This document shows, one piece after another, positions 1 through 8,070 of a DNA stretch of 64,000 bases. The position numbers were made by a program, and so were the translations under genes. How positions within the stretch are numbered: the stretch's first letter is position 1; every line of letters begins with the position of its first letter. The notes beneath the pieces are model-generated. The model saw nothing but the letters and a program-made list of their open reading frames with translations. It was not told where the DNA came from and searched no databases. The stretch covers positions 1-64,000 of the forward strand of contig NZ_AKJA01000105.1 of the NCBI RefSeq assembly GCF_000282575.1, given 5' to 3'. This stretch comes from Herbaspirillum sp. YR522 (GTDB lineage Bacteria; Pseudomonadota; Gammaproteobacteria; Burkholderiales; Burkholderiaceae_D).

Positions 1-275
1 ACATGGCGGCGGCCGCCGCCATCAGCCCCAGTCGCCTGCACGAATGGTTCCAGGCCGAGACAAGCACCTCGCCCCGGGCGTGGCTGGCCGAAGTGCGGGT
101 CCGTCATGCCTGCGACCTGCTGCGCCAGAGCACGCTGCCGCTGGCCGAGCTGGCCATGCGTTGCGGCTACACCGACCAGAGTGCGTTGACCCATGCCATG
201 CGTCGGCTGCGCGCGACCACTCCCGGCGCCTATCGCCGCCAGCACGCGCAGGATGAACGACCAAAACAACCGTAG
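1..275 (+). CDS. AraC-family transcriptional regulator, C-terminal part
   Basis: Only the last 90 or so codons are inside the window; the reading frame is open to the left edge, so the gene starts upstream. The visible part is the double helix-turn-helix DNA-binding domain of the AraC/XylS family. The first helix pair ends near SPSRLHEWF, and the second holds the family pattern ELAMRCGYTDQSALTHAMRR followed by TPGAYRR. Family knowledge says this domain recruits RNA polymerase at target promoters, with an N-terminal sensing domain that cannot be seen here. It is followed 66 bp later by an EamA transporter gene on the same strand, a possible target. The regulatory input is unknown. Confidence 0.8.
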   Translation, partial: MAAAAAISPSRLHEWFQAETSTSPRAWLAEVRVRHACDLLRQSTLPLAELAMRCGYTDQSALTHAMRRLRATTPGAYRRQHAQDERPKQP

Positions 276-341
276 TCCGGCCCAAGATCGCTGCGCCCAA
301 CTGCGGCATACTTCGGGTCTCACTGATTCCTGAAGCCAACC

Positions 342-1280
342 ATGCGTTCGACCACCCTGGTTCGCGGCGTGCTGTTCGGGGCCCTCGCCGGCGCCGCCTG
401 GGGCCTGGTCTTCCTGGCCCCGGAACTGACCCGTGAATTCTCCCCCTGGCAATTGTCTGCCGGACGTTACCTTGCCTACGGGGTGTTTGCCGCAGTGCTG
501 GTCGCGCCTCGCCTGGGCACGTTGGTGCGCCAGTTGCGCTGGCCCGAATGGCGTGCCCTGGTGTGGCTGAGCCTGCTTGGCAATGTGGTCTATTACGTGT
601 TCCTGGCCAGCGCGGTGCAACTGGGGGGCATGGCGATGACCTCGCTGGTGATCGGCTTCCTGCCGGTGGCGGTGACCATCATCGGCAGCCGCGGCAGCGG
701 TGCGGTACGGTTGTCGACGTTGTTGCCTTCGCTGCTGCTGGGACTGGGCGGCATCGGCTGCGTGGCCTGGCAGTCGCTGTCGGGTGCGCACGCCGGCGGC
801 AGCCACCAGCTGACCGGCTTTGCCTGTGCACTGGGCGCGCTGGTGTCGTGGACCACCTATGCGGTCGGCAACAGCCGCTGGCTGGCGCGATTGCACGCCA
901 TCTCGGCGCACGACTGGAGCCTGTTGACCGGGCTGGTGACGGGGCTGCTGTCGCTGTTCATCGCCGTGCCTGCCTTCACGATCCTGCTGCAGCCGCACGA
1001 CGGCGGCCAATGGACACGGTTCATCGCCGTGTCGGCCGGCGTGGCGCTCATCGCCTCGCTGTTCGGCAATGCCTGCTGGAACAACGCCAGCCGCCTGCTG
1101 CCGCTGACCATGATCGGCCAGATGATTTTGTTCGAGACACTGTTCGCGCTGCTATACGGCTTCCTGTGGGAGCAACGCCTGCCCACCTGGCTGGAAACCA
1201 TCGCCATGGTGCTGGTGACGGCCAGCGTGTTGCTGTGCGTGTCGGCCCATCGGGTGGTCGATGAGGGCGGCGGGCATTGA
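342..1280 (+). CDS. EamA/DMT-family inner-membrane transporter
   Basis: A 312-residue, strongly hydrophobic protein with about ten membrane segments and two repeated halves. The first half opens with the family signature GALAGAAWGLVFLAPE, and the second half repeats the glycine- and aromatic-rich helices after a polar stretch near residue 215. Drug/metabolite transporters of this size usually export amino acids or other metabolites; the substrate cannot be told from sequence. The ATG at 342 follows only a weak GAAG ribosome site. The gene ends one base before the convergent tcdA gene, leaving no room for a separate terminator. Confidence 0.85.
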   Translation: MRSTTLVRGVLFGALAGAAWGLVFLAPELTREFSPWQLSAGRYLAYGVFAAVLVAPRLGTLVRQLRWPEWRALVWLSLLGNVVYYVFLASAVQLGGMAMTSLVIGFLPVAVTIIGSRGSGAVRLSTLLPSLLLGLGGIGCVAWQSLSGAHAGGSHQLTGFACALGALVSWTTYAVGNSRWLARLHAISAHDWSLLTGLVTGLLSLFIAVPAFTILLQPHDGGQWTRFIAVSAGVALIASLFGNACWNNASRLLPLTMIGQMILFETLFALLYGFLWEQRLPTWLETIAMVLVTASVLLCVSAHRVVDEGGGH

Positions 1281-1281
1281 G

Positions 1282-2133
1282 TCAGTCGCGCTGCGCGAGC
1301 TTCCTGAGCACATGCGCGGCGGCCACCAGGCCGAACGAGGCCGTCACCACCATGGCCGAACCGTAGCCGGCGCAATTGAGGCCGGTGACCCCGGCTGGCG
1401 CGGCCTCGTCGGTCACGTCGTTGCCGATATCCAGGTCGTCGGCGGCAGGCAGGTCGCAGGCCTCGGCCTCGGGCGCGCTGACCGGCTCGGTCGAGAACAC
1501 CGCATCGATGTGGAACTTGTTACGGGTTCCGCGCGGAAAACCGTGCTGCGCGCGCAGTCGCTTGCGCACCTTGGCCAGCAGCGGCTCCTGTTCGGTGCGG
1601 CACAGGTCGCGCACTTCGATCATGGTGGGATCGACCTGGCCGCCGGCGCTGCCGATGGTCACCAACGGTACGCCATGCTGGCGGCACCAGGCAATCAAGG
1701 CGACCTTGGCCGGCACGTTGTCGATGGCGTCGACCACGTAGTCGAAACGACCGCCGCCGATCATCTGCTCGACATTGTCGGGTGTGATGAAGTCTTCCAC
1801 TTCGCTCACCTGGCAGGTCGGGTTGATCTGCATGATGCGTTCGTGCAGCGCCGTGACCTTGGCTTTTCCCAGCGTGTCGCTGAGCGCATGGATCTGGCGG
1901 TTGACGTTGGACTCGGCCAGGTTGTCCAGGTCGATCATGGTGATATGGCCGATGGCGCTGCGTACCAGCGCCTCGACGATCCACGAACCGACGCCGCCGA
2001 CCCCGACCACGCAGACCCGGGCGCTGGCAAAGCGCTGCAATGCCGCCGCGCCATACAGGCGGGCAACGCCGCCGAAGCGGCGTTCGTAGTCGATGTCGTG
2101 GGTGCTGGCGGGATTGGCGGATGAATTAGTCAT
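1282..2133 (-). CDS. tcdA: tRNA threonylcarbamoyladenosine dehydratase
   Basis: This 283-residue protein belongs to the E1-like (ThiF/MoeB/HesA) ATP-binding superfamily. Near residue 40 it has the nucleotide-binding glycine pattern VVGVGGVGSW, followed by DLDNLAESNVNRQ, which in E1-like enzymes contacts ATP and contains the catalytic arginine. Length and motifs fit TcdA (CsdL/YgdL), which cyclises the t6A modification at position 37 of ANN-decoding tRNAs. A thiamine or molybdopterin adenylyltransferase is less likely because TcdA-like spacing runs through the whole protein and no sulfur-carrier gene is nearby. It is separated from secF by a strong hairpin, so it is probably its own transcript. 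Confidence 0.88.
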   Translation of the reverse strand: MTNSSANPASTHDIDYERRFGGVARLYGAAALQRFASARVCVVGVGGVGSWIVEALVRSAIGHITMIDLDNLAESNVNRQIHALSDTLGKAKVTALHERIMQINPTCQVSEVEDFITPDNVEQMIGGGRFDYVVDAIDNVPAKVALIAWCRQHGVPLVTIGSAGGQVDPTMIEVRDLCRTEQEPLLAKVRKRLRAQHGFPRGTRNKFHIDAVFSTEPVSAPEAEACDLPAADDLDIGNDVTDEAAPAGVTGLNCAGYGSAMVVTASFGLVAAAHVLRKLAQRD

Positions 2134-2172
2134 GATGATGGCAAGCGATAACGATGATGCGCGATGTCAAAC

Positions 2173-2208
2173 GCAACGGGCCGCAACAATGACGTTGCGG
2201 CCCGTTGC
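2173..2208 (-). terminator. Hairpin downstream of secF
   Basis: A perfect 15-bp inverted repeat with a 6-base loop (arms 2173-2187 and 2194-2208) lies in the gap after the secF stop codon. Read on the minus strand it is followed by a short GTTTG rather than a long T tract. It probably ends or stabilises the yajC-secD-secF transcript. Confidence 0.6.
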
Positions 2209-2230
2209 CGACGAACGATGGCGTCCCGGA

Positions 2231-3175
2231 TCAGACCACGGCGCCGCCGTTCTCGTCCTTGGCCTTGACCGGCTTGATCAGGTCTTCGCGCTTCACGCCC
2301 AGCCACATGGCCAGCGCGGCGGCGACGAACACCGACGAATAGATACCGAACAGGATACCGATGGTCAGCGCCAGCGCGAAGTAGTGCAGCGTGGGACCGC
2401 CGAAGAAGAACATCGCCAGCACCATCATTTCGGTGCTGGCGTGGGTGATGATGGTGCGCGACATGGTGCTGGTGATGGCGTGGTTCAGCACTTCCGGCGG
2501 CGACATCTTGCCGAAGCGGCGATCACGGAAGGCTTCGCGCACGCGGTCGAACACCACCACCGATTCGTTGACCGAGTAACCCAGCACGGCCAGGATCGCG
2601 GCCAGCACCGTGAGCGAGAATTCCCACTGGAAGAACGCGAAGAAACCGAGAATGATCACCACGTCGTGCAGGTTGGCGATCACCGCCGCCACCGCGAACT
2701 TCCACTCGAAGCGGAACGCCAGGTAGACGATGATGCCCAGCACCACCATGGCCAGCGCCATCAGGCCGTCATGCGCCAGCTCGTCGCCGACCTGGGGGCC
2801 GACGAATTCGACGCGCTGCAGGCGCACCTCGGGGTCGTCGACCTTCAATGCGGCAGTCACCTTCTCGCTTTGCTGGCTGGCGTTCACACCCGGTTGCGCC
2901 GGCAGGCGGATCATCACGTCCTGGGCGGTACCGAAGCTTTGCACCAGCGTGTCGCGGTAACCCAGGCCTTCGATCGACTTGCGGATCTTCTCCAGGTCGG
3001 CCGGCTTGCTGTAGGCCATTTCCATGACCGTGCCGCCGGTGAATTCGATCGAGAAGTGCAATCCCTTGCTCAGCAGGAAGAACACCGCAGCGACGAAGGT
3101 CAGCGCCGAGACCACGTTGAAGATCAACGCATGGCGCATGAAGGGAATGTCTTTTTTGATGCGGAAAAATTCCAT
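2231..3175 (-). CDS. secF: Sec translocon accessory subunit SecF
   Basis: A 314-residue membrane protein that works with SecD and YajC. Together they use proton-motive force to pull exported proteins through SecYEG into the periplasm. An N-terminal membrane helix (about residues 18-38) is followed by the family pattern FTGGTVME, a periplasmic domain and then five clustered membrane helices. The helix segment containing GYSVNESVVVFDRVRE is the classic SecD/SecF signature. The ATG at 3173-3175 is chosen over an adjacent in-frame GTG because AAGGAT lies at good spacing. It follows secD after a 70-bp gap that contains a hairpin. Confidence 0.95.
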   Translation of the reverse strand: MEFFRIKKDIPFMRHALIFNVVSALTFVAAVFFLLSKGLHFSIEFTGGTVMEMAYSKPADLEKIRKSIEGLGYRDTLVQSFGTAQDVMIRLPAQPGVNASQQSEKVTAALKVDDPEVRLQRVEFVGPQVGDELAHDGLMALAMVVLGIIVYLAFRFEWKFAVAAVIANLHDVVIILGFFAFFQWEFSLTVLAAILAVLGYSVNESVVVFDRVREAFRDRRFGKMSPPEVLNHAITSTMSRTIITHASTEMMVLAMFFFGGPTLHYFALALTIGILFGIYSSVFVAAALAMWLGVKREDLIKPVKAKDENGGAVV

Positions 3176-3190
3176 CACTATCCTTTCGGT

Positions 3191-3221
3191 GCAGGCCGCC
3201 GCGACTGGTCGGGCGGCCTGC
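3191..3221 (-). other. Intercistronic hairpin between secD and secF
   Basis: Inverted repeat with 10-bp perfect arms (3191-3200 and 3212-3221) and an 11-base loop. No T tract follows on either strand, so it is more likely an mRNA stability or processing element between the two reading frames than a strong terminator. Confidence 0.5.
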
Positions 3222-3245
3222 TATATCACTGGCTGAAGGTTGGAC

Positions 3246-5150
3246 TCACTTGGCGTCGCGCTTGGCAGCGGCGCGGCCGGAGGTGCCGAGGGCCTCGCCT
3301 TCGGGCTTCCAGATCTGGCCGATGGCCAGGCTGGAGAGCTTCTTCTTGCGACCGTACCAGAGGTTGACCACGCCGCGCGAGAAGAACACGGCCGAGAACA
3401 TCGACGTCAGGATACCCAGGCAGTGCACCACCGCGAAGCCGCGAATGGCGCCCGAACCGAAGATCAACAGCGCCAGGCCGGCGATCAGGGTGGTGACGTT
3501 GGAGTCGAGGATGGTGGCCCAGGCACGGTCGAAACCGGTGGCAATCGCCGCTTGCGGCGAGTTGCCCGCGCGCAGCTCTTCACGGATACGTTCGTTGATC
3601 AGCACGTTGGAGTCGATCGCCATGCCCAGCGCCAGCGCAATGGCGGCGATACCCGGCAGGGTCAGCGTGATCTGCAGCGTCGACAGCAGCGCCACCAGCA
3701 GCAGCACGTTGACCGACAGCGCCAGGGCGCTGAAGAAACCGAACAGCTGGTAATAGATCACCATGAATACGGTCATCGCCAGGAAACCGTACAGTACCGA
3801 GTCGAAACCCTTCTTGATGTTGTCGGCGCCCAGTTGCGGTCCGATGGTGCGCTCTTCGATGATTTCCATCGGTGCCGCCAGCGAGCCGGCGCGCAGCAGC
3901 AGTGCCAGGTCACCCGAGGCCTCGGGCGAACCCATGCCGGTGATCTGGAAGCGCGAACCCAGTTCGGAGCGGATGGTGGCCACCGTCAGGACTTCCCCCT
4001 TGCCCTTCTCGAACAGCACGATGGCCATGTTCTTGCCCACGCGCTCGCGGGTGGCTTCGCGCATCTTGCGACCACCGTCGCCGTTGAGATCGATGCTCAC
4101 GGCCGGCTGGTGGTTCTCGTCGAAGCTGGCCGAGGCGTTCGAGATGTAGTCGCCGGTCAGCACCGGTTCCTTGTTCAGGACCACGGGCGCACCCTTGCCG
4201 ATCTTGAACAGCTCGGAACCAAACGGGATGGCGGCGGTTTCCTCGGTGCCGCGCACCACGCTCTCGTCGACCATGCGCACTTCCAGCGTGGCGGTGCGGC
4301 CGATGATGTCCTTGGCACGCGAGACGTCCTGCACGCCCGGCAGCTCGACCACGATGCGGTCGGCGCCCTGGCGCTGGATCAGCGGCTCGGCCACGCCCAG
4401 CTCGTTGACCCGCTTGGACAGGGTGCTGATGTTCTGCTTGACGCCTTCTTCCTGGGTCTGCTTGAGCGCTTCGGCACGCAAGGTCGCCACCAGCTTGAGG
4501 TCGTCACCGCTGCCGGCGTCGGCCAGCGCCAGCTCTTGCAGCTCGCCCAGCGCCGAGCGCGCCTTGTCGCGGGTATCGGCGTCACGGAACGAGATCTGGA
4601 TGGCGTCGCCGGCACGGTTGATGCCGTTGTGACGGATGTTCTTGTCGCGCAACAGGCTGCGCACGCTGGACTGCAAGCCCTGGATGCGCTTGTTGAGCAC
4701 GGCCTTGATGTCGACCTGCATCAAAAAGTGCACCCCGCCGCGCAAGTCCAGGCCCAGGTACATCGGGAACGCATGCAGGCTTTGCAGCCATTGCGGTGTA
4801 TTGGGCAGCAAGTTGAAGGCGACCAGGTAGGTGGGGTCGGAAGGATCGCTGTTGAGCTCCTTCTCGAGCAGTGCCTTGGCCTTGAACTGGATGTCGGTGG
4901 TGGCAAAGCGCGCCCGCACCGACGGCTGTGCGCCGCTGTTGTCGAATGCCACGCTCTCTGCGGCCAGGTTGCCCCGGGTCAGGATCTGGTCGACACGACC
5001 TGCCACCACCGACTCGACCTTCATGGTCGACTTGGCGCTGCTGATCTGCACGGCCGGCGATTCGCCGAAGAAGTTCGGCACCGTATATATCGCGCCAAAC
5101 AACAGGGCCACGACGATTAATACGTATTTCCAGAGAGAGTAACGATTCAT
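3246..5150 (-). CDS. secD: Protein translocase subunit SecD
   Basis: A 634-residue membrane protein and partner of SecF in the proton-driven accessory complex of the Sec translocon. It has one N-terminal membrane helix (about 8-26), a large periplasmic region starting with the family pattern YLGLDLRGGVHFLMQVD near residue 112, and a C-terminal six-helix block. That block holds LALGMAIDSNVLINERIREE, the SecD counterpart of the SecF signature. Length matches betaproteobacterial SecD. The gene sits between yajC and secF in the usual order. Confidence 0.95.
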   Translation of the reverse strand: MNRYSLWKYVLIVVALLFGAIYTVPNFFGESPAVQISSAKSTMKVESVVAGRVDQILTRGNLAAESVAFDNSGAQPSVRARFATTDIQFKAKALLEKELNSDPSDPTYLVAFNLLPNTPQWLQSLHAFPMYLGLDLRGGVHFLMQVDIKAVLNKRIQGLQSSVRSLLRDKNIRHNGINRAGDAIQISFRDADTRDKARSALGELQELALADAGSGDDLKLVATLRAEALKQTQEEGVKQNISTLSKRVNELGVAEPLIQRQGADRIVVELPGVQDVSRAKDIIGRTATLEVRMVDESVVRGTEETAAIPFGSELFKIGKGAPVVLNKEPVLTGDYISNASASFDENHQPAVSIDLNGDGGRKMREATRERVGKNMAIVLFEKGKGEVLTVATIRSELGSRFQITGMGSPEASGDLALLLRAGSLAAPMEIIEERTIGPQLGADNIKKGFDSVLYGFLAMTVFMVIYYQLFGFFSALALSVNVLLLVALLSTLQITLTLPGIAAIALALGMAIDSNVLINERIREELRAGNSPQAAIATGFDRAWATILDSNVTTLIAGLALLIFGSGAIRGFAVVHCLGILTSMFSAVFFSRGVVNLWYGRKKKLSSLAIGQIWKPEGEALGTSGRAAAKRDAK

Positions 5151-5218
5151 GGTGTTGTGCTTCTAGCTGCGGACGGCGTGCCCCCGGGTGGCGCACAAAC
5201 CATCACATTCATAACAAC

Positions 5219-5243
5219 ATGGGCGCATCAGCGATGCGCCCAT
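5219..5243 (-). other. Intercistronic hairpin between yajC and secD
   Basis: A perfect inverted repeat with 11-bp arms (5219-5229 and 5233-5243) and a 3-base loop sits 18 bp after the yajC stop. On the minus strand it is followed by GTTGTTATG, only partly T-rich. It could attenuate the transcript or protect the upstream message. Confidence 0.5.
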
Positions 5244-5261
5244 CGAGACCGTTGCCGGAAC

Positions 5262-5594
5262 TTACAGGCCCTTGATGGTGCCCTTTGGCAGCAGCGTGGT
5301 GACGGCGCCCTTTTGCACGATGATTTCGTTGCCTTCGGAGACTTCGATGGTGATGTAGCCATCGGCAACCTTGGTGATGCGGCCCAGCACGCCACCCGAG
5401 GTGACCACTTCGTCGCCCTTGGCCAGTGCATCCATCATGGCCTTCTGTTCTTTTTGACGCTTCATTTGCGGGCGGATCATCAGGAAGTACAGCACCACGA
5501 ACATCAGGATGATCGGCAGGAAGCTGGTCAGGTTGCCCAGCATGCCGCCGGGTGCTGCAGCTGCCGTTTGTGCGAATGCGTCGGAAATAAACAC
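5262..5594 (-). CDS. yajC: Sec translocon accessory subunit YajC
   Basis: A 110-residue single-pass membrane protein associated with SecDF. It has a short N-terminus, one membrane helix around residues 20-40 (LPIILMFVVLYFLMIRPQ), and a small beta-rich cytoplasmic domain with the usual KGDEVVTSGG pattern. I place the start at a GTG (5592-5594), giving MFISDAFAQ, because GGAG lies six bases upstream; a longer TTG-initiated frame lacks such a site. A possible -10 box TAGAAT (minus strand, 5631-5636) has no good -35 box. Its usual upstream neighbours queA-tgt are 8 kb away here, so it must have its own promoter or a fused upstream transcript. Confidence 0.92.
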   Translation of the reverse strand: MFISDAFAQTAAAAPGGMLGNLTSFLPIILMFVVLYFLMIRPQMKRQKEQKAMMDALAKGDEVVTSGGVLGRITKVADGYITIEVSEGNEIIVQKGAVTTLLPKGTIKGL

Positions 5595-5606
5595 GTAAGG
5601 CTCCAA

Positions 5607-5894
5607 AGGTTGATTAAAAAATAGCCCTGCATTCTAGCACTCTGCAGGCACCACTCCCCCAAATCGGGACGTCTTGCCGAAGATCAAGTCCGGTTTGCCG
5701 AGCTTGCAGGGAATTAGCCGGGGGTTGGCGGCGGTGGGCTGGGAGCGCTGGCCGGGGCCGGTTGTTGCCGGGCGGCACCGGCGATCGGGAGGGCGACCGG
5801 CGAACGGGTCGCGGTGAGGACGGGCGCCGGCCGGCTGGCGGCCGGACCGGCACGCCGTCCCCCTGCGCCCCGGGGTCCGGCGTACGGCAGGTGG
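5607..5894. other. GC-rich non-coding gap at the left edge of the hydantoinase block
   Basis: About 290 bases between yajC and the hydantoinase stop codon. The half near yajC holds an A-rich run and a possible -10 box. The other half (about 5715-5890) is very G- and C-rich with tandem CCGGC-like runs and no convincing gene on either strand. It is the left junction of the block that separates yajC from tgt, and I see no insertion sequence or direct repeat there. Confidence 0.4.
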
Positions 5895-7322
5895 TCAGTC
5901 GACCACGACCTTGCGCGGGCGTGCCGGGTCCGGCAGGCCGCAGGCCAGGAACTGCCCGCGACCGACGGCACCGCAGGCCTGCCCATCGCTGCAGACGATC
6001 TCGCCCCGCGAGAGCGTGATCACGGGCCAGCCGGTGACCTGCATGCCCTCGTAGGGGGTGTAGTCGACGTCGTGGTGCAGCATGTCGTTGCGGATGGTGA
6101 CCTGCTTGTGCGGGTCCCAGATCGCGATGTCGGCATCGCTGCCGATGGCAATGGTGCCCTTGCGCGGATACAGCCCGTACATCTTGGCCGGATCGGTGGC
6201 GGTGAGCGCCACGAAACGGTTCAGGTCGATCCGCCCGCGCCCCACCCCTTCCGAGAACAGCAGCGGCAGGCGCGTCTCCAGCCCCGGCGTGCCGTTGGGG
6301 ATATAACGGAACGGCACTTCCTGGCCGCCCGGCTTCTTGCCCTCGGGGTCGTCGTAGCGGAACGGCGCATGGTCCGACGAGAAGACGGTAAACAAGCCGC
6401 TGGCCAGCCCGTCCCATACATATTGCTGGTTGGCCTTGTCCCGCGGCGGCGGGCTGCACACGCACTTGGCGCCGTGGTAGCCCGGCTGGTCCAGGTCATC
6501 GGCGCTCAGCACCAGGTATTGCGGGCAGGTCTCGGCATAGATACGCAGGCCCTGTCCATGGGCCCAGCGAATCTGCTCGATGGCTTCCTTGCCCGAGACA
6601 TGCACGATCAGGATCGGCACGTCCACCAGCTCGGACAAGGCGATGGCGCGGTGCGTGGCTTCGCGCTCGACCAGCATCGGGCGCGAGCTGGCGTGGTACT
6701 TGGGGGCGGTCAGCCCGGCCTGCTCCAGCTGCTCGGTCAGCCAGCCGATGCAGTCGGCGTTCTCGGCATGCACCATCACCATTGCCCCCTCGCGCCGCGC
6801 CACGGCCAGCAGCTCCAGTATCTGGCGGTCGTTGAGCTTGAGGTCGTCGTAGGTCATGTAGATCTTGAACGAGGTATAGCCTTCGCGCACCAGTTGCGGC
6901 AGCTCATGCTTCAAGACCTGTTCGGTGGGGTCGCTGACGATCATGTGGAAGGCATAGTCGATCACCGCCTTGCCTGCCGCGCGGCGATGATAATCGTCGA
7001 CCGCCGCGCGCAGCGACTGCCCCTTGGCCTGCGCGGCGAACGGAATCACGGTGGTGGTGCCGCCGCAGGCGGCCGAGACGGTGCCGCTGCGGAAGTCGTC
7101 GGCCATGCGCAGGCCCTCTTCCATCGGCTGGTCGAGATGGCAATGCGCATCCACCCCGCCCGGCAGCACCAGCTTGCCGGCGGCGTCGATCTCGGTGCGC
7201 CCGGGTCCCAGGTCGCACCCCAGCATGGCCACCTTGCCGTCCCGGATGCCGACATCGCATTGCATGATGTCGGCCGCGGTGGCCACGGTGCCGTTGCGGA
7301 TGACCAAGTCGAATTGTTCCAT
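5895..7322 (-). CDS. D-hydantoinase / dihydropyrimidinase
   Basis: A 475-residue cyclic amidohydrolase of the dihydropyrimidinase family. It opens the ring of 5,6-dihydropyrimidines or 5-substituted hydantoins to N-carbamoyl amino acids, using two metal ions. Visible ligands are the HCHLDQP motif near residue 58, the lysine in FKIYMTYDD near 150 that is normally carbamylated, histidines in VMVHAEN and ILIVHVSGKE, and the aspartate in SSDHAPF near 315. Length is normal for the family. An in-frame GTG lies nine bases upstream, but the ATG has the better ribosome site. It is the last gene of an operon with a racemase-fold protein and an SsuABC-type importer, so the substrate is probably imported. 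Confidence 0.88.
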   Translation of the reverse strand: MEQFDLVIRNGTVATAADIMQCDVGIRDGKVAMLGCDLGPGRTEIDAAGKLVLPGGVDAHCHLDQPMEEGLRMADDFRSGTVSAACGGTTTVIPFAAQAKGQSLRAAVDDYHRRAAGKAVIDYAFHMIVSDPTEQVLKHELPQLVREGYTSFKIYMTYDDLKLNDRQILELLAVARREGAMVMVHAENADCIGWLTEQLEQAGLTAPKYHASSRPMLVEREATHRAIALSELVDVPILIVHVSGKEAIEQIRWAHGQGLRIYAETCPQYLVLSADDLDQPGYHGAKCVCSPPPRDKANQQYVWDGLASGLFTVFSSDHAPFRYDDPEGKKPGGQEVPFRYIPNGTPGLETRLPLLFSEGVGRGRIDLNRFVALTATDPAKMYGLYPRKGTIAIGSDADIAIWDPHKQVTIRNDMLHHDVDYTPYEGMQVTGWPVITLSRGEIVCSDGQACGAVGRGQFLACGLPDPARPRKVVVD

Positions 7323-7331
7323 GATGGCCAC

Positions 7332-8060
7332 TCAGTTGACGTCGCGAAACAGCGAGCCCCAACCGCGGATGCGCGATGGATCGGCGCCGGCTTGCCTGAG
7401 CGACTTCCAGACCACGGTCGAGATGGTGTCGTAGATCGGGATGCCCACTTCCCTCTCCAGCTCTTCGACCAGCGGCGCGCCGCGCAGGTTGGTGCAGAAG
7501 ATGGTGATGGCCTGCGGCTTGTCGCGCGCGACCTCGCGCACCATGGCCCGCAACTGGTCGGCCCCGACTTCGGAAAACGAGAAATTATCCTGCTGGCGCA
7601 GATGGCGTTCGGACACGCATTCGTAGCCGGCGCCGCCGTAGTTCTTGATGATGGCGGCCTGCACCTCGTCCAGGTAGGGCGTGACCAGGCCGAAGCGCTT
7701 GACGCCGGTGATGTCGAAGATTTCGTTGAGGGCCAGCACCGAGGTGCAGGCGGCGATGCCGGTGGCATCGGTGATACGGCGGCACAGGCGTTCGTCGGCA
7801 TCGAAGCCGAGCCAGCCCGAGGAGGTGCCGTTCCAGCCGATGCTGCCGACCTTGGCGTGCGACAGCAATTCGGCCGCGCGCAGGATCTCGCTATCGTCGA
7901 ACTGCGACAGGGCCTGGTTCGACAGCGCGATCTCGGTCACCCGGAAGCGCCCGAAATGCGCGCTGGCCTCGGCGATATCGGCGATCATCGCCGTCGTTAC
8001 CGGCTCCAGCGTGGTATTGGAGGATGGCGTGAGCATGCCCAGCAGGGTACGTCGTGTCAT
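7332..8060 (-). CDS. Asp/Glu racemase-fold protein, arylmalonate decarboxylase/maleate isomerase-like
   Basis: A 242-residue protein of the superfamily that includes maleate isomerase, hydantoin and Asp/Glu racemases and arylmalonate decarboxylase. These enzymes normally use two facing cysteines. Here the first catalytic position reads NGTSSGW (Gly78-Thr79), while the second cysteine is present in IFCTNLRG (Cys189). A single cysteine paired with glycine at the first site is the arrangement of arylmalonate decarboxylase, and the C-terminal GWGSLF also resembles that enzyme. However, CTNLR is maleate-isomerase-like. Function is therefore open: decarboxylation, isomerisation or racemisation next to a hydantoinase. 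A good ribosome site (AAAGGAA) precedes the ATG. Confidence 0.75.
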   Translation of the reverse strand: MTRRTLLGMLTPSSNTTLEPVTTAMIADIAEASAHFGRFRVTEIALSNQALSQFDDSEILRAAELLSHAKVGSIGWNGTSSGWLGFDADERLCRRITDATGIAACTSVLALNEIFDITGVKRFGLVTPYLDEVQAAIIKNYGGAGYECVSERHLRQQDNFSFSEVGADQLRAMVREVARDKPQAITIFCTNLRGAPLVEELEREVGIPIYDTISTVVWKSLRQAGADPSRIRGWGSLFRDVN

Positions 8061-8070
8061 GGTTTTCCTT

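Noticed and set aside
3240..5120. A 626-codon plus-strand frame opposite secD
   Set aside because: Same GC-driven shadow effect; secD is unambiguous.
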